A stretch of DNA of 64,000 nt from Calonectria ilicicola (taxonomy: Eukaryota > Ascomycota > Sordariomycetes > Hypocreales > Nectriaceae). Under the pieces are notes generated by a model. That model was not told where the DNA came from. It saw only the letters and a list, made by a program, of their open reading frames with translations, and did not search any database. The stretch lies in the NCBI GenBank assembly GCA_020809705.1, contig CP085828.1:4402001-4466000 (forward strand), written 5' to 3'. This document shows positions 10,547 through 21,945 of this stretch, one piece after another. Made by a program: the position numbers and the translations under genes. Each line of letters starts with the position of its first letter. Positions within the stretch are counted from its first letter, which is position 1.

Positions 10547-12439
10547 ATGGATACCCAGCAGTCCTCTAATGAGGCCATTAATGTGTATGATGATGATAGC
10601 TTTATCTTAACTGATGACTGCCACCACGAGCGGCCTGAGGATAATACCTGCCGGCCAACGAAGGCGCTGATTACTGACTGCGGCTATAGCTTTGAGCCAA
10701 TTGAGCTGCTGGCCCGGGCTGCAATAATTGAAGAGCTGCCCCAAGACCTGCTATTGTTATTCCAAGAATTCCTGCCTATTTCCTTAGTTGAAAGATAGGT
10801 TTAATATACTAATAGCTAGGCTAGTCACTTGCTTGATCAAGCTAAAAGCTGCAGTTAATAGTGCCCGTGGTTATGGCTGTTGAATTGGAAACCGACCTCT
10901 GTTGCAGAAATCTATATGTGGATTACTATTATGATTTATATATGAATAATTAAGGAACTAAGGATTAAAGATTATTGGAAGACTTTATAGCTAAAGGCTT
11001 AATATGCTATTCATCTAATTATTAAGTGAATGTCTTATAACCGGTTTTAGCTCTTATTATAGTACCTATAAATATTTGATTATACAATTATTCAGGTAAT
11101 CATAATAGACCGGCCTTATAGCCGGATCTTTAGCTAGGTTAATAAATAGTCTAATATAATATAACAAGCATCTACTCAATTCTACAAGCTAGATATAAAT
11201 ATTACTATAGATAAAGCTATAGCCCGCTATCTTGGAAGATCTACTGAGATAATAACTATCAAAAATAAACCTATTCCAACCGGCTTCAAAGTGTAGATTA
11301 TAGCCTAAGGAGGCTATTTTCTTAGGTGGATTTGGTACCAGCCAGGTCCGAGGTTTGGGTCAGTTGGAATAGCCCGGGCTAAAGTCACCAAAATCAGGCC
11401 TGCTTACCGGCACCGGTTATCACAGCTCTGGTGGCAATGGCAAAAGAGACCAAAGAGCGGCATTTATCTGAACCCGACACAAGCTATGGTTATTTCTTTA
11501 GTAAATCTATTACCAAAATCCATATATCATGTCTTTTTGGATAACCTATTTTCCTCCTGTGACCTCTTTCGCTGGCTCCGTCAATGTGGGCACGAGGCCA
11601 CAGGCACAGCCCGCCGCAACTGCAGTATTTATATTGACCTAGCCAAGCTGAAAGCTACAGACAACACCGCCGCCGGCAGTCTTTAATTTAATGAGGTCAG
11701 GGCTATTCTAACCTCTGATAATAAAATCAATCAAATAGCGTGGAAAGACAATGCCCTTGTATTACTGTTGTCAACTGTATTCAAAGGCGATGAAAAGATT
11801 GACTGTTAGCGAAAAAAGCTAACAACAGCAAAACTATCAGCACAGCCAATACAGCATTTTTTTGGTACTGAGCCTGTTAAGCTGATTTCTATCCTGGCTA
11901 TAGCTAGCAGCTATAATAATGAAATGAATGCTATTGATCGAGGTGACCAAATGCGGTTGTATTGGAGCCCTAGCCGCTGTGTTCGGAGGGGCGGTTGGAA
12001 GGTCCTTGCTTGGGACTTCCTTTTAGAAATAGGTCTTAATAACCCCTTTACTATATAAAAGCTAGGGTAGCCCAATTGGAAGATATTTACACAGCCAGTA
12101 GATTGGCGCCAGCACATTTGGAATAACCTCATTCAAAAATACAATCCAAAAATTCAAACTAAAAAGCAAATTTGGATTAAAGATGAATTTACACCTATTT
12201 CATAGCATATTCCTATCCAAAAAGGAAAATCTAAGTGCTTAGCTTATCAGGGATATCATCTAGATCAACCGAGGCCTCACAAAAAAAGGAGGCCATTATC
12301 AACAGTCAGTGGAAACAGCCGGGCGCCGCAGTCACAATACTGCTGTCAAGAGTGTGAGGTAGCGTTATGTAGATCCGACCGTTGCTGGGACTTCTGGCAT
12401 CACCCAATTTAGCAGGCAATTGATGTACCTTCAATTTAG
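10547..12439 (+). pseudogene. piggyBac-like transposase, decayed
   Basis: The open start (from ATG at 10547, about 83 codons, with IVLTDD-like acidic N-terminus and LLLLFQEFLP) is followed by AT-rich sequence with many stop codons. A second open piece at 11486-11686 carries the catalytic-domain signature FLDNLFSS and RQCGHEATGTAR, which corresponds to the conserved DNLFTS/GATGTAR region of piggyBac transposases. Near the end, around 12330-12400, the zinc-binding tail is readable (CCQECEVALCRSDRCWDFWH), matching the C-terminal Cys-rich domain of the family. In-frame TAG/TAA codons and TA enrichment point to C-to-T damage. No functional protein can be made from this copy. Confidence 0.8.
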
Positions 12440-12478
12440 AGCACTTTGATTGGCAATACACCCCTGCCCGTGACCCAA

Positions 12479-12506
12479 GTGGAGGGCTAACGCAGTTAAA
12501 GGGATA
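12479..12506 (-). repeat. Right terminal inverted repeat of the piggyBac-type element
   Basis: The reverse complement equals 10405-10432 over all 28 bases. The bases immediately outside (GTCACAG) do not repeat the left flank (GTGAGAT). Confidence 0.85.
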
Positions 12507-12615
12507 GTCACAGCCCAGGCTTGGATATCCAGCACAAAAGGGAATTGGCCCCTTCGTCGCTGCATTCTCCGAGAGTAGCTTTCACAGTGTCTTACCTTTG
12601 GAGTACTTTCTTAAC

Positions 12616-14176
12616 ATGCAAGCTGTAAGCTATTGGGTTGGCTCGTTGTTCGGCGCCACGCGTCGTCCAACAGTGGAAAGCGACGAGGTTTACCCGCTCA
12701 ACTTCCTCGACAACCTCGCCACAGGACGCGTTATCGTTTTATGTCAGACGTTAAAATTCAACCAAGTTCTGGACAGTGACAAGCTACATGATGGGCTTGT
12801 ACGATTGATACAACAAGGTGATTGGAGGAAACTTGGTGGCAGATTGCGCACACAGGTGAGACTTGATTACTCAGACGCTACCAGCTTTTCAGGAGCTGAC
12901 CTTTGTCTTTTTTCTCTAGGCCAATGGTTATTTAGAAGTTCACGTTCCAAAGGACTTTACTCAAGAGCGGCCAGCAATTCGATTTACCACACAAGTCTTT
13001 GACATTGCTATTGAGGATCACGGCCTTGGGAGACAGCTACCCGAGCCAACTGATAATCCGTCTTTGCAGCCAGGACCAACTGCTTTTAGAGCATTTGCTG
13101 GAGTCTCAGACGTACCTTCTACGCTGGAGGATTATCTGAACAGTGATCGCCCTATACTCAGCCTCCATGTCACTTCATTTACCAACTCAACTGTGGTTTC
13201 TCTGATTTGGCCACACGCAATCGCCGGCGCTCTGGGCCTAAAGGAAATATTGTCAGCATGGTCCAAGGCGCTGAATCACGATCAGGATATCCCGGCTCTT
13301 TTGGGAACTCGCGAGGACTTTCTCGAGACCATCGTTGCTGATGCGGGTGATAATGCGCCACAATATGCTCTTGCTCCAAAACAAATCAAAGGCTGGGGCT
13401 TTTTTAAGTTTGCTTTGAGGTTACTATGGACAGTATTCTGGCGTCCCACAGTCGAATGTCGTACACTTTGCTTGCCTCGTCAATTCATATCGCAGTTGAG
13501 GTTAAGCTCGATGAAAGAGCTTGAAGCTACTCAACCAGGTGGACCTCATTTTCTCAGTGAAGGTGATGTATTGACAGCTTGGGCATCGCGATTTGTCGCC
13601 CATGCTCGTGGTGGAAAACGACCAACCCTGATATTCAATCCCATCGACATCACCGGTCGGTTGAAAGCTTTTCAAGGAACTGAGGGGGTATTTGTGCAGA
13701 ACCTTGCCAGCGCAATGTATACCACTCTGGATACTGAAACCTCTCTAAAGAAGCCGTTTGGAGAGCTATCACTCGCTATACGTCAGAGCATTCAGCTTCA
13801 AGCTACGGAAGAACAAATATGTGCGCAATTACGACTTCTCCGGAATCTAGGACATGAAAAGATTGAACCGCTTTACGGGGAGTCGGATTCCCATTTGGTT
13901 GCCTTCTCAAACTGGGCCAAGTTCAATCACTTTGGTGCTGTGGACTTTGGCCCGGCCGTTTCCAAAGTCTCATCTTCCAACGGCACCGGAACACCGGTTG
14001 GTAAGCCAGTTTTTATGCATTGCCTAGCATTGGGGGAGAATAGGTTCCAGAGAGATTGTTTTGGCATCACAGAGAAAGACTTGAATGAAAATTATTGGAT
14101 CACTGTCTTTCTTTATCCTGAAGATTGGGCAAGCTTTGGAGATTATATTCAAGAAACCTGGAACCGCATTAAGTAG
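12616..14176 (+). CDS. Acyl-CoA transferase, fungal BAHD-like transferase family
   Basis: Join 12616..12855,12920..14176; 498 aa. The 64-nt intron (CACAG|GTGAGA to CTCTAG|GCC) keeps the frame. The protein looks like the fungal PF02458 transferases that move acyl groups from CoA to hydroxyls or amines, often in secondary metabolism. Visible landmarks are the N-terminal PLNFLDN, the mid-region LIWPHAIAGALGL at the place of the HXXXD motif, and a C-terminal AVDFGPAV standing for DFGWG. The expected Asp of HXXXD is a Gly (HAIAG), which may alter or abolish transferase activity, although the rest of the protein is intact. ATG 12616 is the first ATG in frame. The transposon relic ends about 110 bp upstream, so the promoter is either inside the element or displaced by it. 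Confidence 0.75.
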
Positions 14177-14436
14177 CGGCTTTGTTTTTCAGAATAGCGA
14201 TGGCATTGGTATCAGTGGCAAATTGATCAAGATTTTATCTCGGCTGGCTGGTTTCATCATCTTTTGAGCGGGCCATGTTATACATGCACATGTAGAATTA
14301 TCAATGCATCGGCAATGACCACCTGATGCGACTATTCAGCGCTCTATCTTTTCGACATGATGCCACGCTCAAAAACTGTCTATCCATTACAAAATTAAAT
14401 GATTCTATCCGGATTCTCTTAGTTGGTGCGCTCTTT
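14177..14436. other. Convergent 3' flanks
   Basis: Short stretch between the acyltransferase stop and the minus-strand membrane protein stop. No gene is seen. Confidence 0.5.
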
Positions 14437-15682
14437 TTATCTGGTAGATTCTCTAGAATTATCATTGGAGCCGCGGGAAGCATAACACTCTGTCCTCACT
14501 ATACTTGCTGCCCCATCGGATGGACTAAACTCTTTTTGCGACTTTGAAATGAGTTCCGTCGGGCGCGAGCTGAGATCTGCACCTTTCCAAATTCGTAGAT
14601 ATGGACGAAGTGATGGTAATATGGCAATGATCAGGCCAGTATGTCCATCTGCAAGCGCAAGAGCTTCTGCACGATAAAATAAGCCATAGGATACCAGGAA
14701 ATGTTAGGATTTACGTACGACCCGTGGTTAATGCTGGCGTTGGAGTGATCACAGCTTGGACTACCCACCACCTGGCAAACATGACAGAAAGATTCACAAA
14801 GCCGAGAGAAAATGTGACACCAGCACTGATTTTCTGTGCCTTTGTCATGTTGGTCCGGCTGATGTAGATTAGGGGAACTAGAAAGACTGCGATATGGTTA
14901 AAAACGACCAAACACAACACGCAAATGTACTTACTGCATATATCGCTCGTAAAATGAAAAGCCCATCCAAGATTATCATTTACCGTGTAACAGTAATTTG
15001 AACAGGGCGCGGTGAGAGACCTTTAATTGTGTGGCAATTAGTTTGGTTTGGCTCTGTGGGTAAAATGATACGGATAGCCTACCAAAAACAGGATGGCTTG
15101 CAAAGAAATAGAATCACAAATATAGTGGTAATAAATCCAATGACACAATAAGCTGTTAGCAAATATAGGGAAATTCTCAGTTTCCGCGAATGCTGAGCAA
15201 ATACTTCATAGTAAAGAGCTAGGAGTGCGCCCTTGTTAAAGTATTGTTCGAGATAAAATGGGAACTAGGAAAAGTAGAATATCTGCAAGATCAGCTTGTC
15301 TGCTAATGTCGTATATATCACGATGGGTCGGTACGGAAGATCCAAATACCTTCAGCACTCTTATGAATTGCGCGTCTGGTGCTTTGTAGAGGAGCAATGT
15401 AAAATCGATCCATGGCTGATATACACCTTGAAGGTACAAAGCTATGTCAACAGCACCAAGCGAGATACCAGAAACGAATGCTCCTATAATTAGCCAGTCA
15501 CTGATGAGGAACTTTTTCCCAAGGTGGTAGAGCCTCAGATGGAGCCGAGCGATTATTAAGATGAAGGCCACGCTGGGTAATGTCCACTCAACAGCCTCAC
15601 TAACAGTTAGACAGCTGCGACCATGGCTATGAAGCTGATGATTACTCACAAGTAGGCCCTCGCCTGATATTCCCCTTTGCAT
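14437..15682 (-). CDS. SAT4/rhodopsin-domain integral membrane protein (PTH11-related)
   Basis: Complement(join(14437..14666,14719..14886,14935..15020,15083..15264,15350..15682)); 332 aa. The five exons sum to exactly 999 nt. Signature parts of the fungal SAT4-type rhodopsin domain are EWTLPSVAFILIIARL, SDWLIIGAFV, KGALLALYYEVF, FLCKPSCFW, HFTSDICIFLVPLIYI, KISAGVTFSLGF and the last helix with LIIAILPSLRPYL, then a hydrophilic tail. Seven membrane helices are expected. The first exon appears to read on past 15350, but only an 85-nt intron with a strong TTTTCCTAG acceptor restores the KGALLALYY helix in frame. A possible GTGAGT intron at 15649 would destroy the start and was not used, so the N-terminus is the least certain part. 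The family includes PTH11-like receptors; ligand and role are unknown. Confidence 0.75.
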
Positions 15683-17101
15683 TTTTGGCGATGATGGGTG
15701 GTGAACAGCCCAACGTGCTCAACGCCAACCCACTACGACGTCTACGCATTGAAATACAGGATTGTGCGGAATTCAGCCCGCTTCCCCGCAATCGATGCCG
15801 TCTTCGAATGGCACCGTAGACTCTAAAGTTTGGACTAGGTTACCTGGCATTCTTCGCCTCATGAGTTCTCGCCCACGATAACGACTGGAATGTTGAATTG
15901 AGTCGGTTCTACCCACTCACTAAACTCGATTGGTGTGCAAATGATTCATAGCTTTCGAGTCATATTTTTGAATCTTGGCTCTAAAAATATGTTGCGCAAG
16001 TAGACTAATACTGGCCCACTCTTCGATCAAATGGGAGGTAAAGGTTGGTGGCGTCGTCCGCATGCAGCCCTTTCGGTGACAATGCATTGTGCCAAGAAAA
16101 GCATAGGCGAGATTGATAATAATAAATCTCCTAAATTCACTTTATAAATCGAGGCGTTCCTAAAAGTGGGATGGTTTGACTCCCTCATACGATTCGGGTC
16201 ATGGCTGTTTTCATCAATATTAGCGATCCCCCGTTCCGAAGTGTGGGTTAACGAGTAATGGGCCATTTATTTGTTATTCAAAGCTTGGAAAACCTATTTT
16301 AGGCCTCGGTCAAAAGGTTAGAGGTGATCTGACCACGATATGACGTATTCCAGGCTCATGGAACCATATTCGCAGACTTTGATCAGGTCATCTATTCATC
16401 TATTCTTCGAGGCTCCTCATACTAACACGCTGTAAAGTCTTCTCAGTCACGGACCAAATGATTCATTTCTTTTTTCTAGTCATGCTTTTGTATTATTGTG
16501 CTTGCTTAAAGATTTATACACGGCAATTCTTGTTCTGTGATTTCTTAGGCCCAGTTCCAGCGGCCAAGGCACGAATGCGGCACGCTCGTCATTTACTCAC
16601 GCATTCCAGCACAGGTCACACGTTTTACTGTAGGCATGGCCAAATTTGAATTCAAAATTATGCACAAAATAAAGCTAAATTTTCTACCGAAGCATGCTGA
16701 ACATAACATGGGAGGATTTCATTGGATATCAATCACCAAGGTTTTTCAGCCGTTCCGGTATTTTAGTTACTGGTATGTTTCAAATGCAATCATTGCCACG
16801 ACTGAGATTTCAAAGGCCTTTTGAAGAAATTGCTGGTCAAGCTGAAGGAAGGTCAATAGAGACCAGACATGCAAGTCACACCAATTGGGAACAAGTTATA
16901 CTTCATGACGTTCAGATAATTGCTAGAAATACGAATGATGAGTGAATTGAGACTTAAGGAGGGAGAGCTATGAAATAATCGAACAGCACATTCAACAGAA
17001 TCACCTAAAAGCTGATATCAGCGAAAAGAAGGAAATGCTCATCGTAACGCATGGCTGTGCGCTACATGGCGAACCACAAATAAGTTTCCTTGCCAACTTG
17101 A
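15683..17101. other. Intergenic stretch, no gene recognised
   Basis: Only short open frames are present, none with recognisable motifs. It carries the upstream region of the 15682 gene and the 3' flank of the beta-helix gene. Confidence 0.45.
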
Positions 17102-18373
17102 CTAAACGGGCGTGAGGGAGCCGCCACCGGTCAGGGAGACGGTCTCACCGCTAGAGGAGGAGCTCCCGAGACTGGTATAATAGATTGTGTATCCGTTGCT
17201 GTTGATGTTGGAAAAGGTTGAGTCGTCGTCTTCGAGGATAGTCACGTAGGAGTCGCCTGTAACCTCCCAGGTGGAACTAGAGTCGATGGACAGGGTCACA
17301 CTAGAGGCCGAGTCATCAGCATTAATGATGCCCGAAAGTGTGGTGCTGTCAGTCAGATCCAGCTCCAGAGTGCTGACGGAATCAACGTAGACATCGCCGC
17401 TGATGTCAGTTCCGGAAAGGGTAATGATACCGCCGCCACCGTTGCTACCGGACGTGCCCCAGTCATCTGCGGAGAAGTTTGCCAAAATGCCAGAATCAAT
17501 TGAGACTGTGACATCGGTGAGGTATACATAGACATCAATATTGCTGGCAAATACCAAACCGTATGTACCCCGCATCTCGGAGACGGAGCCGCCGTTGACG
17601 TAGGCATAAGCACTGTTCCGGGTGCTTTCGGTAACGGTACTCATGAACTGGAAGACACCATGCTCGTTTGGGGCAGAAGATATCTCAGGTTTGTTTAGCG
17701 TCCACGAGTTTGCCCCGTCAATAACACAGGCAGGAGATTCGGCAGAAGTTCCCGTAAGATTATCAACAGTAATATTACCGGTGGAGTACACAAGAGCGGA
17801 TTTAGAACCATAGGTATAAACCTCTGCGTTCTTAACAATGATTGTACCACCACCAGTGTCAGTGGCAATGGCACTGCTGGAGGTCCCGTAGGTGCTGCCA
17901 GTGAGATCCTCGGCGTAGATGTAGCCGCCGGCCGTGTAGATCCCATGACCAAACTCTCCAACGCAATAGAAGTCCAGATTGTACAAATAAGCATAAGTTC
18001 CGTCCTCATACGTATGAAGGGCGTTGGATCCAAGATCATCAGTTTCAATGTAACAATCGGTCAAGTAGACCGTACCACCCTCTTGGATCGCAATGGCGGC
18101 GTTGAGTGCTGATTGGGAACTGTCTTCCGAGGACGAAGAGCCTCCGGATTTGACAAAGGTGACATCAGAAGCATAAGCAACTCCTGACTCCTCTACCAAC
18201 AGAACACTTTCGTCAGTAGCAGTGGCCGTTATGGTAGTTGACGTGATGGTAGTGGTTGATCCAGAAACCGTAACGGCTGCTGATGACACATAGACTGCCG
18301 CATCAACTGGGCGCAGGACATTGCAGAAAATGCCCACGGAAATGAGCCCAAGAAGGGGTTTTAAAAACGCCAT
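17102..18373 (-). CDS. Secreted Ser/Thr/Asp-rich parallel beta-helix protein (adhesin-like)
   Basis: Single exon, 423 aa. The signal peptide is MAFLKPLLGLISVGIFCN with cleavage probable after VDA. The mature protein is almost all short beta-strand units rich in Ser, Thr, Gly, Asp and Val with very few Lys/Arg, for example GGYIYAEDLTG, GGGTIIVKNAEV, STGNITVDNLTGTSAES, DDWGTSGSNGGGGIITL and the end SLTGGGSLTPV. Turn-by-turn phrases of this type are familiar from bacterial right-handed beta-helix surface proteins. Only two cysteines are seen (TDCY and DFYC, plus one in PACVID). There is no GPI signal or C-terminal anchor. A role in adhesion or polysaccharide binding at the cell surface is inferred; bacterial origin is discussed as a finding. 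TATAAAA on the minus strand at 18461-18467 is a good core promoter. Confidence 0.7.
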   Translation of the reverse strand: MAFLKPLLGLISVGIFCNVLRPVDAAVYVSSAAVTVSGSTTTITSTTITATATDESVLLVEESGVAYASDVTFVKSGGSSSSEDSSQSALNAAIAIQEGGTVYLTDCYIETDDLGSNALHTYEDGTYAYLYNLDFYCVGEFGHGIYTAGGYIYAEDLTGSTYGTSSSAIATDTGGGTIIVKNAEVYTYGSKSALVYSTGNITVDNLTGTSAESPACVIDGANSWTLNKPEISSAPNEHGVFQFMSTVTESTRNSAYAYVNGGSVSEMRGTYGLVFASNIDVYVYLTDVTVSIDSGILANFSADDWGTSGSNGGGGIITLSGTDISGDVYVDSVSTLELDLTDSTTLSGIINADDSASSVTLSIDSSSTWEVTGDSYVTILEDDDSTFSNINSNGYTIYYTSLGSSSSSGETVSLTGGGSLTPV

Positions 18374-18460
18374 GATGTCTTGAGAGGAAATGAATATATC
18401 GAGATAATGTGAGATTGGTGGTTAGAAAGATCTTGTTTTCTACGGGCGACGAGCATTTGC

Positions 18461-18467
18461 TTTTATA
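18461..18467 (-). promoter_or_regulatory. TATA box of the beta-helix protein gene
   Basis: TATAAAA on the minus strand, about 90 bp upstream of the ATG at 18373. Confidence 0.55.
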
Positions 18468-20053
18468 GATGAAGCCATCGTCAATAATATCATTGACGAG
18501 AAGTGCCAAAATGTGGGCCCGAAGTGCATCCCTGAGTAAAGCATTTTGCATTTTGACCCGATCAACAGAATAGGCAATTAGTTACAGAATTCGTAACCTA
18601 TCGAATGGGTTCGGGATGTGGCCGAGATTGAAAGATATCCATATATGGCACTGGCTCAGCATTAGACCTAATCCTGTCAATTTAACCATCCAACATGACC
18701 AGGTAGGCAACAATGCAAAATGCAAGTGCGGCAAGGGAATAGAATTACGCGTTTATCTTAGCATTGTTTCATCTAATGCGATGAGTTCAACTCAATGACG
18801 TCTATTTTCATGGACTCAATTGAATTTTGGCATTAAAGGAATTTTCCATTTTCCAGACTATTTTCTCATCATTCAGCAATTGCTGAATTGAGATCGTTTC
18901 TCTACGGAATACAAGGATTCCAGATTACGGGGCAGAACCATGCTGTCCTGATGTTGTTTGGTCCGAATGTGGCCATCACTCGGCTCCACATGAGACGAAG
19001 ATCACCTAGTTAGGGAGCATGACTTGGGGAAACTGTGCCCGCCTTCCGAAGTCAAAGAGGCATCACTATTCTTTTCCCCTTTACCCTTCAAACGGGTTAC
19101 TAGGGCGAAAGGTATTCGGTTTGTAAGCGAATGATAGACTTGCTGAGTTGTTCCTCCAATCAAGGAAAATTTTGGATAATATAGCGTGTTTATTGCGTTA
19201 ATCTAAATTCTAAATTGCTAAGTTTATGGTCTTTCACATGCCCATTGGGTTACATTGGCGAACGGTAGGGGGTAGCTAAACCTGCAATTTGCGGGGTAGA
19301 TTCGCAAACGAACACGCGTCCCAGTGTCAATAGGATGACCACTGTTCATTCAGATGACTTTGTGTCCTTATTTTGGTGAAAAGAACGCATCGTGTTCTTA
19401 TGTTGTTCCCCACATCCCGTCTGGCTCGCACCACGCTCCCATCTGCTGATGCACAGGGTTGCGACCATGTCACTAAAACGAATGGAACCCATGGGAGAAG
19501 CCGAACTGGCCCACACTGAAAATTTCCGACGAACCCTCAGTATTGATGGATGATGAATGGGATAACCCAGGCTGCGCTCCACCGTGACAATCCCAAGTCA
19601 GCCAGCCAGATTAAATCCATTCTGAATAAATGACTCAACTCTTACTCGTTTGGATATATAATTTCTACAACTTAATTGATACCCGGTGCCTACGTTCGGG
19701 ATTTTGATGAGCAAAAGACTTAACATGCGCATCAGGATATCATTCGCGCCTTTAACAACCACTTAACTTGAATAGGGCTCTAAAACTCTCACCCAGCCAA
19801 TACAAGGGTTTCCAGATTGTGATGACATGGAAGAGAATTGTCAGGATTCCATGAGTCTTACGTGTAAAATGGCTCGCGGTGGACAACACTGAAATCGCCT
19901 GGGAATCGCGACGCGATCTGGAATATACACATCTTCGGATGTGGTTCTTTTGGGGGTAGAAATCAACCATAAATTCATTACCTAATGCATCTCTTTTTAT
20001 ATGGAAATTACATGTCTCCGAACCCGCGAACCATTACACATCTCCAAAGTCAT
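18468..20053. other. Intergenic stretch, no gene recognised
   Basis: Short frames only. A 14-base match (one mismatch) to the direct repeats of the 54.4-55.4 kb region lies at 19679-19692. Confidence 0.4.
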
Positions 20054-20512
20054 TTACATCTCAGAGCGGTCATCTTGTTCCTTCTTGTTACCACCCTTCT
20101 TGGGTGGGAGAGTCACGAAGGCGTTGCACCCAGCCTCCTTGGTCTTGCAATTGTTGTAATCAGTGTACACGCACAGAAAGCCGCACGAGCCACCCTCGAC
20201 CTGGGTGCAGCTCAAACGCTCACCCGTGTGAAACTCCTACGCAAATGTTAGTATACAGATGCAGCGGCGTGAAAGACTACCTACCTCTGCAAAGCAAGTG
20301 GCAGTTAGACAGTCGTCCTCCCGGCACAAGCATGAGACGTTCTCAGAGAACGTCGTGTTGTGTGTCTTGGGGTCAACGACCCAATCAGCCTCGTAGGTGG
20401 CGCTCTCAACCACATCATCTGAGCAGAGTTCTGTTTCTCGGGTGGATACCTTGGCCATGGCCAAGCTAGCTAGGGCAAAGAGAATAGATTGGGCGACGGT
20501 GAATGTCTTCAT
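20054..20512 (-). CDS. Small secreted ten-cysteine protein
   Basis: Complement(join(20054..20236,20285..20512)); 136 aa. The signal peptide is MKTFTVAQSILFALASLAMA. A 48-nt intron (GTAGGT donor, ACTAAC branch, CGTAG acceptor) joins in phase 0. Cysteines occur as ELCSDD, VSCLCREDDC, TATCFAE in exon 1 and LSCTQV, GSCGFLCVY, NNCKT, AGCNAF in exon 2, ten in all, which allows five disulfides. A lysine/acid-rich tail (KKGGNKKEQDDRSEM) follows the last cysteine. Two N-glycosylation sequons (NTT, NVS) are present. I do not recognise a named family; small size, secretion and cysteine density place it among effector-like or defence-like secreted proteins. Confidence 0.75.
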
Positions 20513-20630
20513 GGTGGCGGCTGAAAGTGATTGGGCGACGAATTCAGGGTAAACGTGGGTAGAGTCGAATGAAAGAGTAGAACTTGATAGGGTCGGAAGT
20601 CGGCACCTGAAGCCTTCGCGCCGTCGCATT

Positions 20631-20640
20631 GGATATTTAT
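20631..20640 (-). promoter_or_regulatory. TATA box of the ten-cysteine secreted protein gene
   Basis: ATAAATATCC on the minus strand, about 120 bp upstream of the ATG at 20512. Confidence 0.45.
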
Positions 20641-21945
20641 ATTTCCCTCAACTTCCCAACCTCCTTCTGTCTTGCATCAGCGTCTGCGGCGCTATGTCTG
20701 GCGTGGCGTTGTACAACTGGGTTTATTGAACCCCGATGCCGCCTCCGTCCTTGGCGTGCTGCATGTCTTAGACCAGCACATCCCGCTCATCAACCATTCG
20801 CCCATTTTCCCGTCCCCGACAAAACACATGACACCGCCTCTCTTTCGTCTAGAGTTGGACCACATTTTCTGGATCATGATCACTCGGAATACCCACTCCA
20901 AGGGTTGGGCGATCTGTCAGCTCTTCTTGGTACATGGGAAGATGCCAGCCTTGATTCGCGAGTAATAGAATTGTGCACAACTGGACTAGCCTATTTAAAA
21001 TATGCCTAGTTCGCATTTTATTTGACAAAAGACAAAGAAAAAGAACGAACCAAACTAAGCTACGAAACTAGAGCATTCCCCATTCCTCTCTCCACGATCG
21101 ACCTGTGCGGAGAATCTGGGCGGGGAAAGGCCAAAGCGCAAGCCCACTGGCATGCATTCCGACTCCGATACCCTTTTAGCCAGACACGGGTGATCTTTTG
21201 GTGGCGGAATTGATCAGCTTGATCGTCCTCGGTTGGGTAGCAACTCATCCACATGGGTGTCTCGATTGGCTGCCTGGCTAGCTCCGAGCGCCAAGGCGAA
21301 CAGCGCCAGCGCTTACAAGCAAGGGGCTGTTTCCGAGGCAGCTGAAAACATGATGTGTCTCAGTGGGAGGCATCGACCTTTCTCTGTGCCAACGACCTAC
21401 TGTGTTCAGGCTTTCATTCCAAAAACCACGATGAATCAATTACCGCCGCCAGTAACTGTTTGATATTTACTAATTTGTCAGTCTCCAGGCAATAACCAAA
21501 TTTTTAAGACTCAGAACATCAACCAGAGTGTGGATCTCTCTAGCACAAATATTTGTTCCATAGTTGTGTATTCACTATGTGCATCTGCATCAATTACCAT
21601 TAACGTTGCATAATCAACTGTGTGTCGCGTCTTGTCGCACCATTTTATGTTTACTTTATGCTCAATCATAAAGCTTTCTAGTCCGTGCACAATGTATGTA
21701 TAGTCGATGCCTGTTGATCTTAGGTGAGGATAAATGCTAGTATTAAATGTATAAATCTATTAATGTTGCCTTATTTTCAGATCATCTTTTCGCCTTCAAT
21801 GATTTATAAACCCAAATTAGGATGGGTTTTGCCATCAGAGTAGTCCGACTTCTAGTTTCCATCAGATGAACAGCAATATTCATTTCCAATCAGTATTACC
21901 AATTGACGCCTTAGCCCACACCATAAAATAGCATAAAATAGAGCA
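20641..21945. other. Intergenic stretch, no gene recognised
   Basis: Several overlapping short frames on both strands at 20630-21460 show no motif or splice support. The part beyond 21460 is AT-rich and empty. Confidence 0.4.

Larger units (their letters stand above)
10405..12506 (+). mobile_element. Degenerate piggyBac-type DNA transposon with 28-bp inverted repeats
   Basis: The element is about 2.1 kb, bounded by perfect 28-bp inverted repeats (10405-10432 and 12479-12506). It encloses a broken transposase whose remaining parts match fungal piggyBac-like (DDE_Tnp_1_7) proteins. The interior at 10800-11330 is very AT-rich and full of TA, as expected after RIP. PiggyBac elements normally sit between duplicated TTAA sites. 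Here the only TTAA motifs (10412-10415 and 12496-12499) lie inside the repeats, and only a TA dinucleotide is shared at the outer edge, so the exact termini remain uncertain. The right end lies about 110 bp upstream of the acyltransferase ATG. Confidence 0.8.

Noticed and set aside
15236..15349. Read-through of exon 1 of the SAT4-type gene to a stop at 15236
   Set aside because: The read-through text does not match the rhodopsin domain. Removing 15265-15349 as an intron restores the KGALLALYY helix and the exact frame of all later exons.
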